Assembly: GCA_045586785.1 (NCBI GenBank)
Contig: JAZNBA010000096.1
Location: 1-32,865 of the forward strand
Source: UMGS1002 sp045586785
GTDB taxonomy: Bacteria > Bacillota > Clostridia > Oscillospirales > CAG-272
DNA: 32,865 nt
Direction of reading: 5' to 3'
Made by a program: the position numbers and the translations under genes. The notes below the pieces were generated by a model, which searched no databases, was not told the DNA's origin, and saw only the letters and a list, made by a program, of their open reading frames with translations. Positions within the stretch are counted from its first letter, which is position 1. The number at the start of each line of letters is the position of its first letter. Below are positions 1 through 7,761 of the stretch, in pieces.

Positions 1-1
1 C

Positions 2-229
2 TACCTCTTCCCAAAATGTAGTTCATTCTTTGGCAAGAGCGCAAATGGCCACACCATCAACACTTCCGATGATTTGGCTATGTACTTGCTCGAAGTGGGC
101 CACGTAGCTTGTGTAGGCGGCACATCGTTTGGTGCTCCTGAATGCATCCGTATGAGCTATGCTACCAGCGACGAGAATATCGTAGAAGCTATCCGCCGCA
201 TCAAGGAAGCATTGGCATTGTTGAAGTAA
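2..229 (+). CDS. Aspartate/aromatic aminotransferase, C-terminal fragment (class I/II PLP enzyme)
   Basis: The open frame enters from the left edge and ends at TAA 227-229, giving the last 75 residues of a fold-type I PLP aminotransferase. The fragment has the family's C-terminal subdomain, including GAPECIRMSYATSDEN. In aspartate aminotransferases the Arg of the R-x-SYAT motif binds the substrate alpha-carboxylate. The catalytic Lys lies outside the window. The likely reaction is amino transfer between aspartate (or a related amino acid) and 2-oxoglutarate. From memory, the wording of the tail (ANGHTINTSDDLAMYLLE, then GHVACVGG) is closer to Bacteroidales enzymes than to clostridial ones, and TTG is the favoured Leu codon here, unlike downstream genes. 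The fragment is too short to be decisive. A strong terminator follows 19 bases after the stop. Confidence 0.85.
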   Translation, partial: YLFPKCSSFFGKSANGHTINTSDDLAMYLLEVGHVACVGGTSFGAPECIRMSYATSDENIVEAIRRIKEALALLK

Positions 230-247
230 TCAACGAACGTAACCATA

Positions 248-283
248 GAAAAAAGGCTCGGCAAATCTGCCGAGCCTTTTTTT
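248..283 (+). terminator. Rho-independent terminator of the aminotransferase gene
   Basis: Perfect 9-bp stem (GGCTCGGCA 255-263, TGCCGAGCC 268-276) with a 4-base loop, preceded by an A-run and followed by seven Ts. The A-run lets it work in both directions. Confidence 0.9.
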
Positions 284-313
284 CTTGGGGAACTTTTTCA
301 AAAGTTCCCCAAG
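284..313. repeat. Long palindrome of the G-run/TTTT-AAAA/C-run hairpin family, copy 1
   Basis: Perfect 14-bp inverted repeat (CTTGGGGAACTTTT at 284-297 and its complement at 300-313) with a 2-base loop, directly behind the terminator T-run. It has the same design as copies at 3485, 7544 and 30226: G-run outside, T-run/A-run at the loop. Confidence 0.75.
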
Positions 314-356
314 AAAAAATATAATAAAAAATTTACATAGAAAAGAGAACACTAAC

Positions 357-1367
357 ATGAACAATAAGACAATGAATGCCGCGGTGCTTCACGCTGTGGG
401 AGATTTGCGTTATGAAGCGGTAGCTATGCCCGAGAGAAGATCGGGCGAGGTGCTGATGAAGGTAATGGCATGCGGCGTGTGCGGATCGGATCTGCCCCGC
501 GTGTTTGAGAAGGGAACATATCATTTCCCTACCATTCCCGGTCACGAGTTTGCGGGACTTATAGTTGAGTCGGACCGACCTGAGCTTGTAGGCCGCCGCG
601 CGGCTGTATTTCCGCTGCTTCCTTGCCGCAAGTGCGCGGCTTGCGAGGTGGGCGAATACGTAAACTGCGAGGATTACGACTATTACGGCTCGCGCCGTGA
701 CGGCGGCTTTGCCGAATATATCGCGGTTGACGAGCGCAATTTAGTGCTCACACCCGACTCGCTGTCATTTGCCTGCGCATCGCTGTGCGAGCCCGGCTCG
801 GTGGCACGTGCCGCTGTCCGCCGCATGGACGTTCAGCTGGGCGATACCGCTGTTGTCTACGGCGCAGGACCTATCGGTCTTATCTCCGCTCAGTGGGCAA
901 GAGTTGCGGGCGCAAAAAAGGTAAGAGTGGTTGACATCAGCGACGAAAAGCTGGCGTTCGCCGCAAAATTCGGCTTTGAGGCTTACGACGAAAAGCGCGA
1001 CGGCAAGGCAGACTGCGTGCTGGAAGGCACAGGCGTGTCTCCCGCACTCAATAACGCGATCCTCGCGCTGAAATCTCACGGCAGACTGGTGCTCATGGGC
1101 AACCCCGCAAGAGATATGACAATCAACCAGTCCACCTATTCTCAGGTGCTCCGCAAGGAGATACTCATGAGAGGCACATGGAACTCCTCCTATAATCAGG
1201 TCATCAACGACTGGAGCGCAACGGTTGAGGCTATGTCCTCGGGACTCGTTAAGTACGAGGAGCTGATCACTCACCGCTATCCCATCTCCCGTACACTTGA
1301 GGCGCTGGAAATGATGAGAGACAGAAAAGAGTTCTATACCAAGGTAACTATCGTAAACGAAAACTGA
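357..1367 (+). CDS. Zinc-dependent medium-chain dehydrogenase (sugar-alcohol/galactitol-1-phosphate dehydrogenase-like)
   Basis: This 336-residue member of the MDR alcohol dehydrogenase superfamily oxidises a polyol or polyol phosphate with NAD(P). Cys39 in CGVCGSD and His63-Glu64 in GHE are the expected catalytic zinc ligands. Cys90, Cys93, Cys96 and Cys104 form the structural zinc lobe, and GAGPIG at 169-174 is the Rossmann nucleotide loop. The overall pattern is closest to GatD/sorbitol dehydrogenase types, but the substrate is inferred. I chose ATG 357 because the upstream in-frame TTG lies in the hairpin repeat; ATG 372 is an alternative. The FAD oxidoreductase starts 26 bases downstream and is probably co-transcribed, so the pair may act on one sugar-derived compound. 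A TATAAT-like box at 320-325 has no convincing -35 element. Confidence 0.88.
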   Translation: MNNKTMNAAVLHAVGDLRYEAVAMPERRSGEVLMKVMACGVCGSDLPRVFEKGTYHFPTIPGHEFAGLIVESDRPELVGRRAAVFPLLPCRKCAACEVGEYVNCEDYDYYGSRRDGGFAEYIAVDERNLVLTPDSLSFACASLCEPGSVARAAVRRMDVQLGDTAVVYGAGPIGLISAQWARVAGAKKVRVVDISDEKLAFAAKFGFEAYDEKRDGKADCVLEGTGVSPALNNAILALKSHGRLVLMGNPARDMTINQSTYSQVLRKEILMRGTWNSSYNQVINDWSATVEAMSSGLVKYEELITHRYPISRTLEALEMMRDRKEFYTKVTIVNEN

Positions 1368-1393
1368 AATCAAACCTACATAAAGGAGTTTTT

Positions 1394-3259
1394 ATGATAA
1401 TCAGAACAGAAGGTCAGGCTCACAGAGAGCTGCACGCCGATCTGTGCGTAGTCGGCGGCGGCCTTTCGGGTATGTTTGCCGCTATCGCGGCGGCAAGAGG
1501 TGGCGCTCGCGTCGTGCTCATGCAGGACAGACCCATGCTTGGCGGCAACTGCTCCAGCGAGATCCGTATGTGGATACGCGGCGCGGCAGGCTCCAAGGAT
1601 ATCAATCTTAATATGTGCAAGCGCGAGACGGGTCTTATTTCCGAGCTCGAGCAAGAAAACATCTACACAAACCCCAATTTGAATTATTCTGTCTGGGACG
1701 GCGTAATGTGGAACATGGTCAAAAAAGAGCCCAATATCACTCTGGTGCTCAACTGCTCCTGCGCCGCCGCCGATATGGACGGCAAGCGCATCAAGTGTGT
1801 TCACGGCTGGCAGCTGACCACCTACACCTGGGTGACCGTCTACGCAAAATACTTCTCGGACTGCTCCGGCGACTCAATTTTAGCTCCCCTGACGGGTTCG
1901 CGCTACAGAGTCGGACGTGAGGGCAACGACGAGTACAACGAGACCATCGGTCCCGCTGTCGGTGACCGCAAGACAATGGGTATGTCCTGCCTGCTTCAGG
2001 CAAGAGAGACCGACCACAAGGTTGAGTTCAAGGCGCCCGCCTGGGCAAACGTATACGAAAGCGACTCGGATTTCGATTACGTTCCCGCACTGGCAACCTC
2101 CGAATTCGAGCACTGCTCCGCAGAGGCTAAAAAGAACGCAAGATCGCTGACTCGTGTTCACAAGCTGGGCACCAGCGGCACCAACTTCTGGTGGATCGAG
2201 CTGGGCGGCGAGAACGACAGTATTCACGATACCGAAATGCTGCGCGACGAGCTGGTCAAGATAGCATACGGTATCTGGGATCACATAAAGAACCGCGGCG
2301 ACCACGGCGCGGACAACTGGGAGCTTGAATGGGTAGGATTTTTGCCTGGCAAGCGTGAGAGCAGACGTTACGTCGGACGCCACGTGCTGACTCAGAACGA
2401 CGTTCAATCCGAGGGCAGATTCGAGGATATGGTTGCCTACGGCGGCTGGCCCATGGACGACCACAACCCCGCAGGCTTCCGCGCTATTGTAGCCGAGCCT
2501 CCGTCTCTGCTGCATCCCACCCCCTCGCCCTACGGAATCCCCCTTCGTTCGCTTTATTCGGGCGATGTTGAGAACCTGTTCTTTGCAGGCCGTAACCTCA
2601 GCGCGACCCACGCGGCAATGTCTTCCACCCGCGTTATGGCGACCTGCGCGCTGTTGGGTCAGGCGGTGGGATCTGCGGCTGCTATGTGTATTGCCGAGAG
2701 CATCACTCCCGACGAGCTGGTTGAGACGCGCATTAAGGCGCTGCAAAAGAGATTGCGCGACGACGGCTGCTGGTTGCCCTTCTCGGTCCGTGAGATTCCC
2801 GAGCTGTCAAAGAAGGCAAGCATTAACATAAGCGACGAGGACAAGGCGCTGTTGTTCAACGGCGAGGAGCGTCCCGACGCGGCGGGCAAGGTAAACTACA
2901 TAACTCTGCCAATCGGCGGCGACATTACCTACACCTTTGACAAGCCCGAGCGTGTCAACGTGCTTCGTATGGTGTTTGATCCCGACTTCAATCACGAGAC
3001 TATATCTCCCAACAAAAAGATCCGCGTATTCGCACAGCGAAGCAGTGTAGGACTTGATTTTGTTCCCGTTAAGGTTGCGGCGACGCTTATAAAGAAGTTC
3101 GATGTCTACGCTGACGGCGAGCTGATCTACTCCGCCGACGAGTGCCACTACTCACTGGTTAAGGTCAACGTCGGCCGCGAGGTCAAGCAGATAAAGGTAG
3201 TATTCAACGAGACCTGGGGCGCTGACGAGGTCAGACTGTTCTCCTGCGACGTGGAGTAA
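1394..3259 (+). CDS. FAD-dependent oxidoreductase with C-terminal beta-sandwich-like domain
   Basis: This 621-residue protein begins with a dinucleotide-binding fold: hydrophobic strand then GGGLSG at 21-26, and DRPMLGGNCSSEIRMW near 45-60, a signature of the FAD_oxidored (PF12831-type) family. A late RSLYSGDVENLFFAGRNLSA segment is the usual second FAD-contacting region. From about residue 475 the sequence changes to beta-rich material (YITLPIGGDITYTFDKPERV) resembling a galactose-binding or F5/8-like jelly roll, a combination seen in carbohydrate-utilisation loci. AAAGGAG lies 6 bases before the ATG. It follows the dehydrogenase and precedes a sugar isomerase, so oxidation of a sugar, polyol or glycoside is plausible, but the substrate cannot be read from the sequence. 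Its stop codon lies inside the first linker of hairpin array 1. Confidence 0.85.
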   Translation: MIIRTEGQAHRELHADLCVVGGGLSGMFAAIAAARGGARVVLMQDRPMLGGNCSSEIRMWIRGAAGSKDINLNMCKRETGLISELEQENIYTNPNLNYSVWDGVMWNMVKKEPNITLVLNCSCAAADMDGKRIKCVHGWQLTTYTWVTVYAKYFSDCSGDSILAPLTGSRYRVGREGNDEYNETIGPAVGDRKTMGMSCLLQARETDHKVEFKAPAWANVYESDSDFDYVPALATSEFEHCSAEAKKNARSLTRVHKLGTSGTNFWWIELGGENDSIHDTEMLRDELVKIAYGIWDHIKNRGDHGADNWELEWVGFLPGKRESRRYVGRHVLTQNDVQSEGRFEDMVAYGGWPMDDHNPAGFRAIVAEPPSLLHPTPSPYGIPLRSLYSGDVENLFFAGRNLSATHAAMSSTRVMATCALLGQAVGSAAAMCIAESITPDELVETRIKALQKRLRDDGCWLPFSVREIPELSKKASINISDEDKALLFNGEERPDAAGKVNYITLPIGGDITYTFDKPERVNVLRMVFDPDFNHETISPNKKIRVFAQRSSVGLDFVPVKVAATLIKKFDVYADGELIYSADECHYSLVKVNVGREVKQIKVVFNETWGADEVRLFSCDVE

Positions 3260-3419
3260 TATTGCATTTCGCAATATGCGAAACGCAGTGATATTCAGAT
3301 TCGCAATGTGCGAATCTGAGTGATATTCGGCTTCGCCGAGTGATATTCCGCGCTGAGCGCGGAGTGATATGTTTGCTTTCAGCAAACATTAAGGAAGTTT
3401 TTTGTGCGAGCACAAAAAA
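3256..3419. repeat. Hairpin array 1: unrelated palindromes joined by a GTGATAT linker
   Basis: Six consecutive palindromes share structure but not sequence. Left arms and loops are: TGCATTTCGCA/ATA (3263-3287, one mismatch), TCAGATTCGCA/ATG (3295-3319), TCGGC/TTC (3327-3339), TCCGCGC/TGA (3347-3363), ATGTTTGCT/TTC (3369-3389) and TTTTTTGTGC/GA (3398-3419). The first five are preceded by a 7-base linker: GTAATAT at 3256, then GTGATAT at 3288, 3320, 3340 and 3364. The first linker overlaps the TAA of the upstream gene. No known RNA family or mobile element is recognised. Confidence 0.9.
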
Positions 3420-3484
3420 CAATATTATAAGAGTTGAGCTATAATTTTGAATCTAACCCTCTGTTGAAAAGTTTTCGCGGGGGT

Positions 3485-3516
3485 TTGGGGGCGCCTTTTT
3501 CAAAAGGCACCCCCAA
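3485..3516. repeat. Long palindrome of the G-run/TTTT-AAAA/C-run hairpin family, copy 2
   Basis: A 15-bp inverted repeat with one mismatch (left arm TTGGGGGCGCCTTTT at 3485-3499, right arm 3502-3516, loop TC). It is preceded by a G-rich run. It ends 15 bases before the ATG of the sugar isomerase, so it would fold in that gene's leader or act as a terminator of upstream transcription. Confidence 0.75.
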
Positions 3517-3531
3517 GAGAAAGGAAATACT

Positions 3532-4404
3532 ATGAGACTTTCTACAATGACCAATCTCTTTTATGAGGTGCGAGAGGACAGACGCGGATTTTTAAATTCG
3601 GTGCGTCGTACTCACGCAGTAGGTTTTAACGTAATGGATTTTTGTATGTGTCCGCTTCAGCGTCGTGAGACAGAGCTTGTGGAGGATGACTGGGAGGCGC
3701 TGACTTACGAGATCGCTAATGAGGCGGCAAAGCTCGGTGTTGAATTTTCGCAGTCACATCTTCCGTATCCCAAGCCGCTGACACGTCGTAAAAAGGATAC
3801 AGACGAGGGCTGTGAGAACAATGAATATTTTAAGTTTATAACCGAGCGTACCATTCGTATCAGCGCAATATTGGGTGTAAAATGGGCGATCGTTCATCCT
3901 GTACAGCTTTATGTAGATACCGATACAGAGCGTGACGTAAAGTATAATCACGAAATATATGACAAATACGTTGAGATGGCATCCAAGCTGGGTGTCGGAC
4001 TTGCTTTTGAGAACATGGCTGACGTTGATAACAAGCGCCGCTTTGCTGCAACAGCGTCCGATCTATGCGCGGTAGTTGACTCGTACAACAGTGAGTACGT
4101 GGGCGCGTGCTGGGATTTCGGACATGGCAACCGTGTGTTCACCAACCAGTGCGAGCAGATCGTTAAGCTGGGTGACCGCCTCAAGGCAACCCACGTTGAT
4201 GATAATATAGGCAAGGACGATTTGCACTTGATCCCCTTCCTGGGTAACGTCAAGTGGCCGGATATTATGAAAACGCTTCGCGATATTAACTACAGCGGAG
4301 ATTTTAACTATGAGCTTGCAGCCTGCAAGTATATGCCCCCCGAGCTTAAACAGGCAACCGTCGAGTACATATATAAGATCGGCGAGTATCTGATGAATTT
4401 ATAA
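3532..4404 (+). CDS. Sugar phosphate isomerase/epimerase (AP-endonuclease-2-type TIM barrel)
   Basis: This 290-residue cytoplasmic TIM-barrel protein of the xylose-isomerase-like superfamily carries the metal-site motifs of the family: LAFENMAD (Glu), ACWDFGHGNR (Asp and His), KATHVDDN (His and Asp) and a late NYELA (Glu), which together normally hold a divalent cation. Family members interconvert keto and aldo sugars or epimerise them, and many act on inositol or keto-sugar intermediates. AAAGGAAA precedes the ATG by 6 bases. It lies in the same direction as the dehydrogenase and FAD oxidoreductase upstream and the solute-binding lipoprotein 21 bases downstream, which supports a role in catabolism of an imported sugar derivative. 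Exact substrate unknown. Confidence 0.87.
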   Translation: MRLSTMTNLFYEVREDRRGFLNSVRRTHAVGFNVMDFCMCPLQRRETELVEDDWEALTYEIANEAAKLGVEFSQSHLPYPKPLTRRKKDTDEGCENNEYFKFITERTIRISAILGVKWAIVHPVQLYVDTDTERDVKYNHEIYDKYVEMASKLGVGLAFENMADVDNKRRFAATASDLCAVVDSYNSEYVGACWDFGHGNRVFTNQCEQIVKLGDRLKATHVDDNIGKDDLHLIPFLGNVKWPDIMKTLRDINYSGDFNYELAACKYMPPELKQATVEYIYKIGEYLMNL

Positions 4405-4425
4405 AAATAATAAGGAGAAACAGAC

Positions 4426-5967
4426 ATGTCTATGAAAAAGCTTCTGTGCGTTATGCTGGCGGTTCTGATGCTTGTATCCATGGCAATATCCGCCACATCC
4501 TGCGCAAATACCGACGATCCTGCGTCTGACAATACCGCAGACACCACTACAGCCGCCCCCGCAGGCGATAATGCGGACACCCAAGCTCCCGAAGGCAACG
4601 ATTCAAGCGTTGCCGACACCACCGCTCCCGAAGAGATCGATACCGGTCTGCCGGAAGGACTTGACTTTGACGGTCAGACAATTAGCTTCCTTATCTGGAG
4701 CGACCACACCATGAAAGAGTTTTACGTTGAGGATATAACCGGCGATATCATCGGCGACCAGATCCATGAGCGTAACGCAAATGTATCGGATACATTGGAT
4801 ATTAAGCTTATGTACACCGAGGAGCCGGGCAACGACTCCAAAATGAGCAAGTTCATTCAAAAGGCAGAGACTGATATCAACAGCGGTGCCTGTGAGTATG
4901 ATATTATTGCAGGCTACAGCCGTACTGCCCCCGCAATGGCGCTTGACGGCAATCTTGTTGAGCTTACCGAAGCCAAGTACCTTGACTTTGATCAGCCTTG
5001 GTGGCCGAAGGCACTTATTGACGAGTGTATGATCAACGATAAGCTATACTTCTGCTCGGGTGACATTTCCACCAACCTGCTCTGGATGATGACAGCAACC
5101 TTCTTTAATACCGATCTTATGACTCAGTACGGTCTTGAGGATCCCTATGAGCTGGTCAATAAAAATCAGTGGACAGTCGATAAAATGATCGAAATGACCA
5201 CCCAAAGATACAATGACGTTGACGGCGGAGGCGAGAAGGACGAGGGCGACGTATACGGAAACGTTATTTACAATATCAATGTTGACGCATTCTTTACTTC
5301 CTCCGGCTTTATCGCCCTTGAAAAGGACAACAACGGCGAGATCATTATCTCTCCCACACTGACAAGCGAAAAGATATACGGTCTTATAGACAAGCTGGGT
5401 GAGTATCTCAACGGCCCCGACGTATATTACAAGAGCTCTACCTCCGTTCGCGATATTTTCTTCGAGCAGCGTGCCATCTTTACCTCCGACCGCGTATTTA
5501 TCGTAGCAGGTAAGGACAACGGCAAGGCAGGCAAGATCGAGTTTGAGTACGGCATCGTTCCCGTTCCCAAGTTTGACAGCGCACAGCAAGAGTTCTATAC
5601 CAGCGTAGGTCACCCCTTCACAATGTATGCAATTTCTATTGGTATTAAAGATAATGAGCTTGACGGCATCTCCGCAACGCTTGAGATGCTGGCAGCCGAC
5701 AGCTACAGACTGGTAACTCCTCAGGTATTTGAGTCCGCAATGAAGGTCAAGTACGCAAGCGACAACAAGGCATCCGCAATGTACGATATTCTCCGTGAGA
5801 ACGTTCGTTTTGACCTGGGCAGACTTTATTCCTCCAACATAGGCGACTTGTATAAGACTATGCGTACACAGGTGTTCAACAACTCCAAGACCTTCGCTTC
5901 TCAGTATAAGACACTTTCTAAGCTCATCAACAAGGGTATTGATGCTATTTCCGCGGCATATCAATAA
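4426..5967 (+). CDS. Extracellular solute-binding lipoprotein (family 1, ABC sugar importer type)
   Basis: This 513-residue exported lipoprotein has a Lys-containing N-region (MSMKKLL), a hydrophobic core and a lipobox-like ATSC near residue 26, followed by an Asp/Thr/Ala/Pro-rich linker to about residue 75. The mature part resembles family 1 extracellular solute-binding proteins (for example FNTDLMTQYGLEDPYEL and later REQ-like FFEQRAIF segments). It would sit on the outer face of the membrane and deliver a sugar or oligosaccharide to an ABC permease. No permease or ATPase gene lies in this window, so it must share one encoded elsewhere or have a sensing role. AAGGAG precedes the ATG; the ATG two codons later (4432, MKK) is equally possible. 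Its context with the sugar isomerase suggests a shared carbohydrate substrate. Confidence 0.85.
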   Translation: MSMKKLLCVMLAVLMLVSMAISATSCANTDDPASDNTADTTTAAPAGDNADTQAPEGNDSSVADTTAPEEIDTGLPEGLDFDGQTISFLIWSDHTMKEFYVEDITGDIIGDQIHERNANVSDTLDIKLMYTEEPGNDSKMSKFIQKAETDINSGACEYDIIAGYSRTAPAMALDGNLVELTEAKYLDFDQPWWPKALIDECMINDKLYFCSGDISTNLLWMMTATFFNTDLMTQYGLEDPYELVNKNQWTVDKMIEMTTQRYNDVDGGGEKDEGDVYGNVIYNINVDAFFTSSGFIALEKDNNGEIIISPTLTSEKIYGLIDKLGEYLNGPDVYYKSSTSVRDIFFEQRAIFTSDRVFIVAGKDNGKAGKIEFEYGIVPVPKFDSAQQEFYTSVGHPFTMYAISIGIKDNELDGISATLEMLAADSYRLVTPQVFESAMKVKYASDNKASAMYDILRENVRFDLGRLYSSNIGDLYKTMRTQVFNNSKTFASQYKTLSKLINKGIDAISAAYQ

Positions 5968-5992
5968 ACGATATATCAAAGGAGTCAAAGTA

Positions 5993-7522
5993 ATGAAAAA
6001 GACAGTATCAATAGTTATTACACTGACCATGCTGATGGGGTTGCTTGCAGTCGTTCCGTTCAGTGCGTCTGCGGCATGGAGCGGCGGTGTTGCCACCGCA
6101 TTCGCGGGTGGCACGGGTACAGAGGCTGATCCTTATCTTATCAGTAACGCTCAGCAGCTGGCACTTGTTGCCGACACAGTAAACTCGGGGCACAGTAGCT
6201 ATGAGGGCGTTTACTTCAAAATGACGGCTGATATAGATCTGGCAGACATTCCGTGGGAGCCTATCGGAAACTATGTAAATAAAACCGAAATATTCAAGGG
6301 TAACTTTGACGGTGACGGTTATACCATTCACGGTCTTTATATCGACAACGCCGATGCCGCAAACGTAGGTCTTTTCGGCAGAACTTCGGGAGCTACCATT
6401 AAAAACCTTACTGTCAAGGGCGACCTTGTCAGCGGTAAGCAATATTCGGGCGCTATTGTTGGCTATGCTATGAAAACTACCAACATTCTCAACTGCACCT
6501 CCGAGATACAGCTTATTGTAGGTAGCACTGTCGGCGGTATCGCAGGACGTGTTTCCACAATTAATGATGAAAAGGTGTTTAACAATATTATCGGCTGTAT
6601 TTCTTACAGTAATATTAACACTCTGGCCGCAAAGAACGTTTTTGTAGGCGGCATTGTTGGTGCGGCAGGCGGTGTTATTATCAACTACTGCGGCAATCAC
6701 GGTAAGGTTGATATTACCGAGGGCGGCACAAGTCTGGGCCTTGCAGGCGGTATTGTAGGTGTTCAGGGCGCGGATAGCCTGACCTCTCATGTTCGCAACT
6801 GCTATAACGTAGGTTCTGTCAGCGCAATTTCAACTTGTGATAATACCTATGCAGGCGGTATTGCAGGCCGTGCGGCTCACGTTGAGGATTATGAACAGCT
6901 CGCCGATGTTAAGTGTTGCTTCAGCGTTTCAAAGGATATTGTGGTCAAGGATGCATCCGGTGCGGTTATTGATGACAAGTTCGGAAGCCTTATCGGTAAC
7001 ATTCACAAGTTTGCAACTGTTCTCAACTGCTACACCTCCGTTCCGTTGACCGAGATGGTAGATGTTGGCTTTGACGCGTTTGCGTCCGTTGAGGAGGGCG
7101 GCATCACGATTCTGACGCTTGAGCAGATGTCGGGTCTTGATGCTGTTACCACCATGAAGCTGGGCAGTGCATGGGTAGCGGGAACTGAGCTTCCCACTAT
7201 TGATACCATAGCGGCTCTTACCGCGCCCAATGATGTCCCCGACACAGAGGCTGACACCGAGACCGAAGCACCCACTACAACCGAGGCGCCTGACGCTAAC
7301 GCAGATACAACCACTGCGGCTCCCGAGGTTGAGGACACGACCACAGCGGCGTCTGATGATCAGGACACCACTACAGCGGTTCCTGCTACCGATGCTCCCG
7401 CAACCAACGCTCCCACCACCGAGGCTCCCAAGGACGAGGGCGGATGCGGCGGCTTTGTAGCGCTGGGCATCGTTGCAGCTCTCATTCCCGCGGCAATCGT
7501 TGTTTGTAAGAAGAGAGATTAA
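5993..7522 (+). CDS. Secreted surface protein with GLUG-like repeats, Thr-rich stalk and GGCGG C-terminal tail
   Basis: 509 residues from ATG 5993, supported by AAAGGAG at 5978-5984; a longer upstream reading overlaps the previous gene and has no signal peptide. A signal peptide (MKKTVSIVITLTM to about residue 28) precedes GTGTEADPYLISNAQQL, typical of the start of GLUG/parallel beta-helix surface proteins. Gly-rich repeats follow, such as VGLFGRTSGATIKNLTVKG, VGGIAGRVS, VGGIVGAAGG and AGGIAGRA. From about residue 420 there is a Thr/Ala/Pro/Glu stalk. The end is EGGCGGFVALG, a hydrophobic segment and CKKRD, a membrane-retained or processed anchor shared with the proteins at 26641 and 28759. 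Role: cell-surface adhesion or matrix binding, inferred only. It starts 25 bases after the solute-binding lipoprotein. Confidence 0.8.
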   Translation: MKKTVSIVITLTMLMGLLAVVPFSASAAWSGGVATAFAGGTGTEADPYLISNAQQLALVADTVNSGHSSYEGVYFKMTADIDLADIPWEPIGNYVNKTEIFKGNFDGDGYTIHGLYIDNADAANVGLFGRTSGATIKNLTVKGDLVSGKQYSGAIVGYAMKTTNILNCTSEIQLIVGSTVGGIAGRVSTINDEKVFNNIIGCISYSNINTLAAKNVFVGGIVGAAGGVIINYCGNHGKVDITEGGTSLGLAGGIVGVQGADSLTSHVRNCYNVGSVSAISTCDNTYAGGIAGRAAHVEDYEQLADVKCCFSVSKDIVVKDASGAVIDDKFGSLIGNIHKFATVLNCYTSVPLTEMVDVGFDAFASVEEGGITILTLEQMSGLDAVTTMKLGSAWVAGTELPTIDTIAALTAPNDVPDTEADTETEAPTTTEAPDANADTTTAAPEVEDTTTAASDDQDTTTAVPATDAPATNAPTTEAPKDEGGCGGFVALGIVAALIPAAIVVCKKRD

Positions 7523-7543
7523 TTAGAGAATGATAATAATACC

Positions 7544-7578
7544 TTGAGGGGGTGCTTTTTGAAAAAGCACCCCCTCAA
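7544..7578. repeat. Long palindrome of the G-run/TTTT-AAAA/C-run hairpin family, copy 3 (probable terminator)
   Basis: Perfect 17-bp inverted repeat (arm TTGAGGGGGTGCTTTTT at 7544-7560, complement at 7562-7578) with a single-base loop, 21 bases after the stop of the GLUG protein. Nearly identical to the copy at 30226. It probably ends or protects the transcript. Confidence 0.8.
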
Positions 7579-7707
7579 ACTCCCCCTCAAAACTTTTTAA
7601 CAAGAGAGGTGGATAGATACCCTCCCCTACAATTTTACAATAAAATTAATTATCATCCACGAAAAGCTATCTTAATTCTGCATTCTGCATTAATTTGTTT
7701 TCTGCTA

Positions 7708-7736
7708 TTGATGTTTCGCGGCAATTATAGTATAAT
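7708..7736 (+). promoter_or_regulatory. Sigma-A type promoter of the MBL lipoprotein gene
   Basis: TTGATG (7708-7713), 17-base spacer, TATAAT (7731-7736). It lies 26 bases before the ATG, giving a leader of about 20 bases that contains AAGGAG. Confidence 0.75.
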
Positions 7737-7761
7737 AAGGTATCTTTTAAGGAGAAATGCC

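Noticed and set aside
320..325. TATAAT as -10 box for the dehydrogenase gene
   Set aside because: The only -35 candidate at the right spacing, TTCAAA, lies inside the hairpin loop region and matches poorly.
7621..7645. Fifth REP element (CCCCTACA near 7635-7642)
   Set aside because: It has the GTAGGGG head in reverse but no adjoining hairpin arm, so it is at best a relic.
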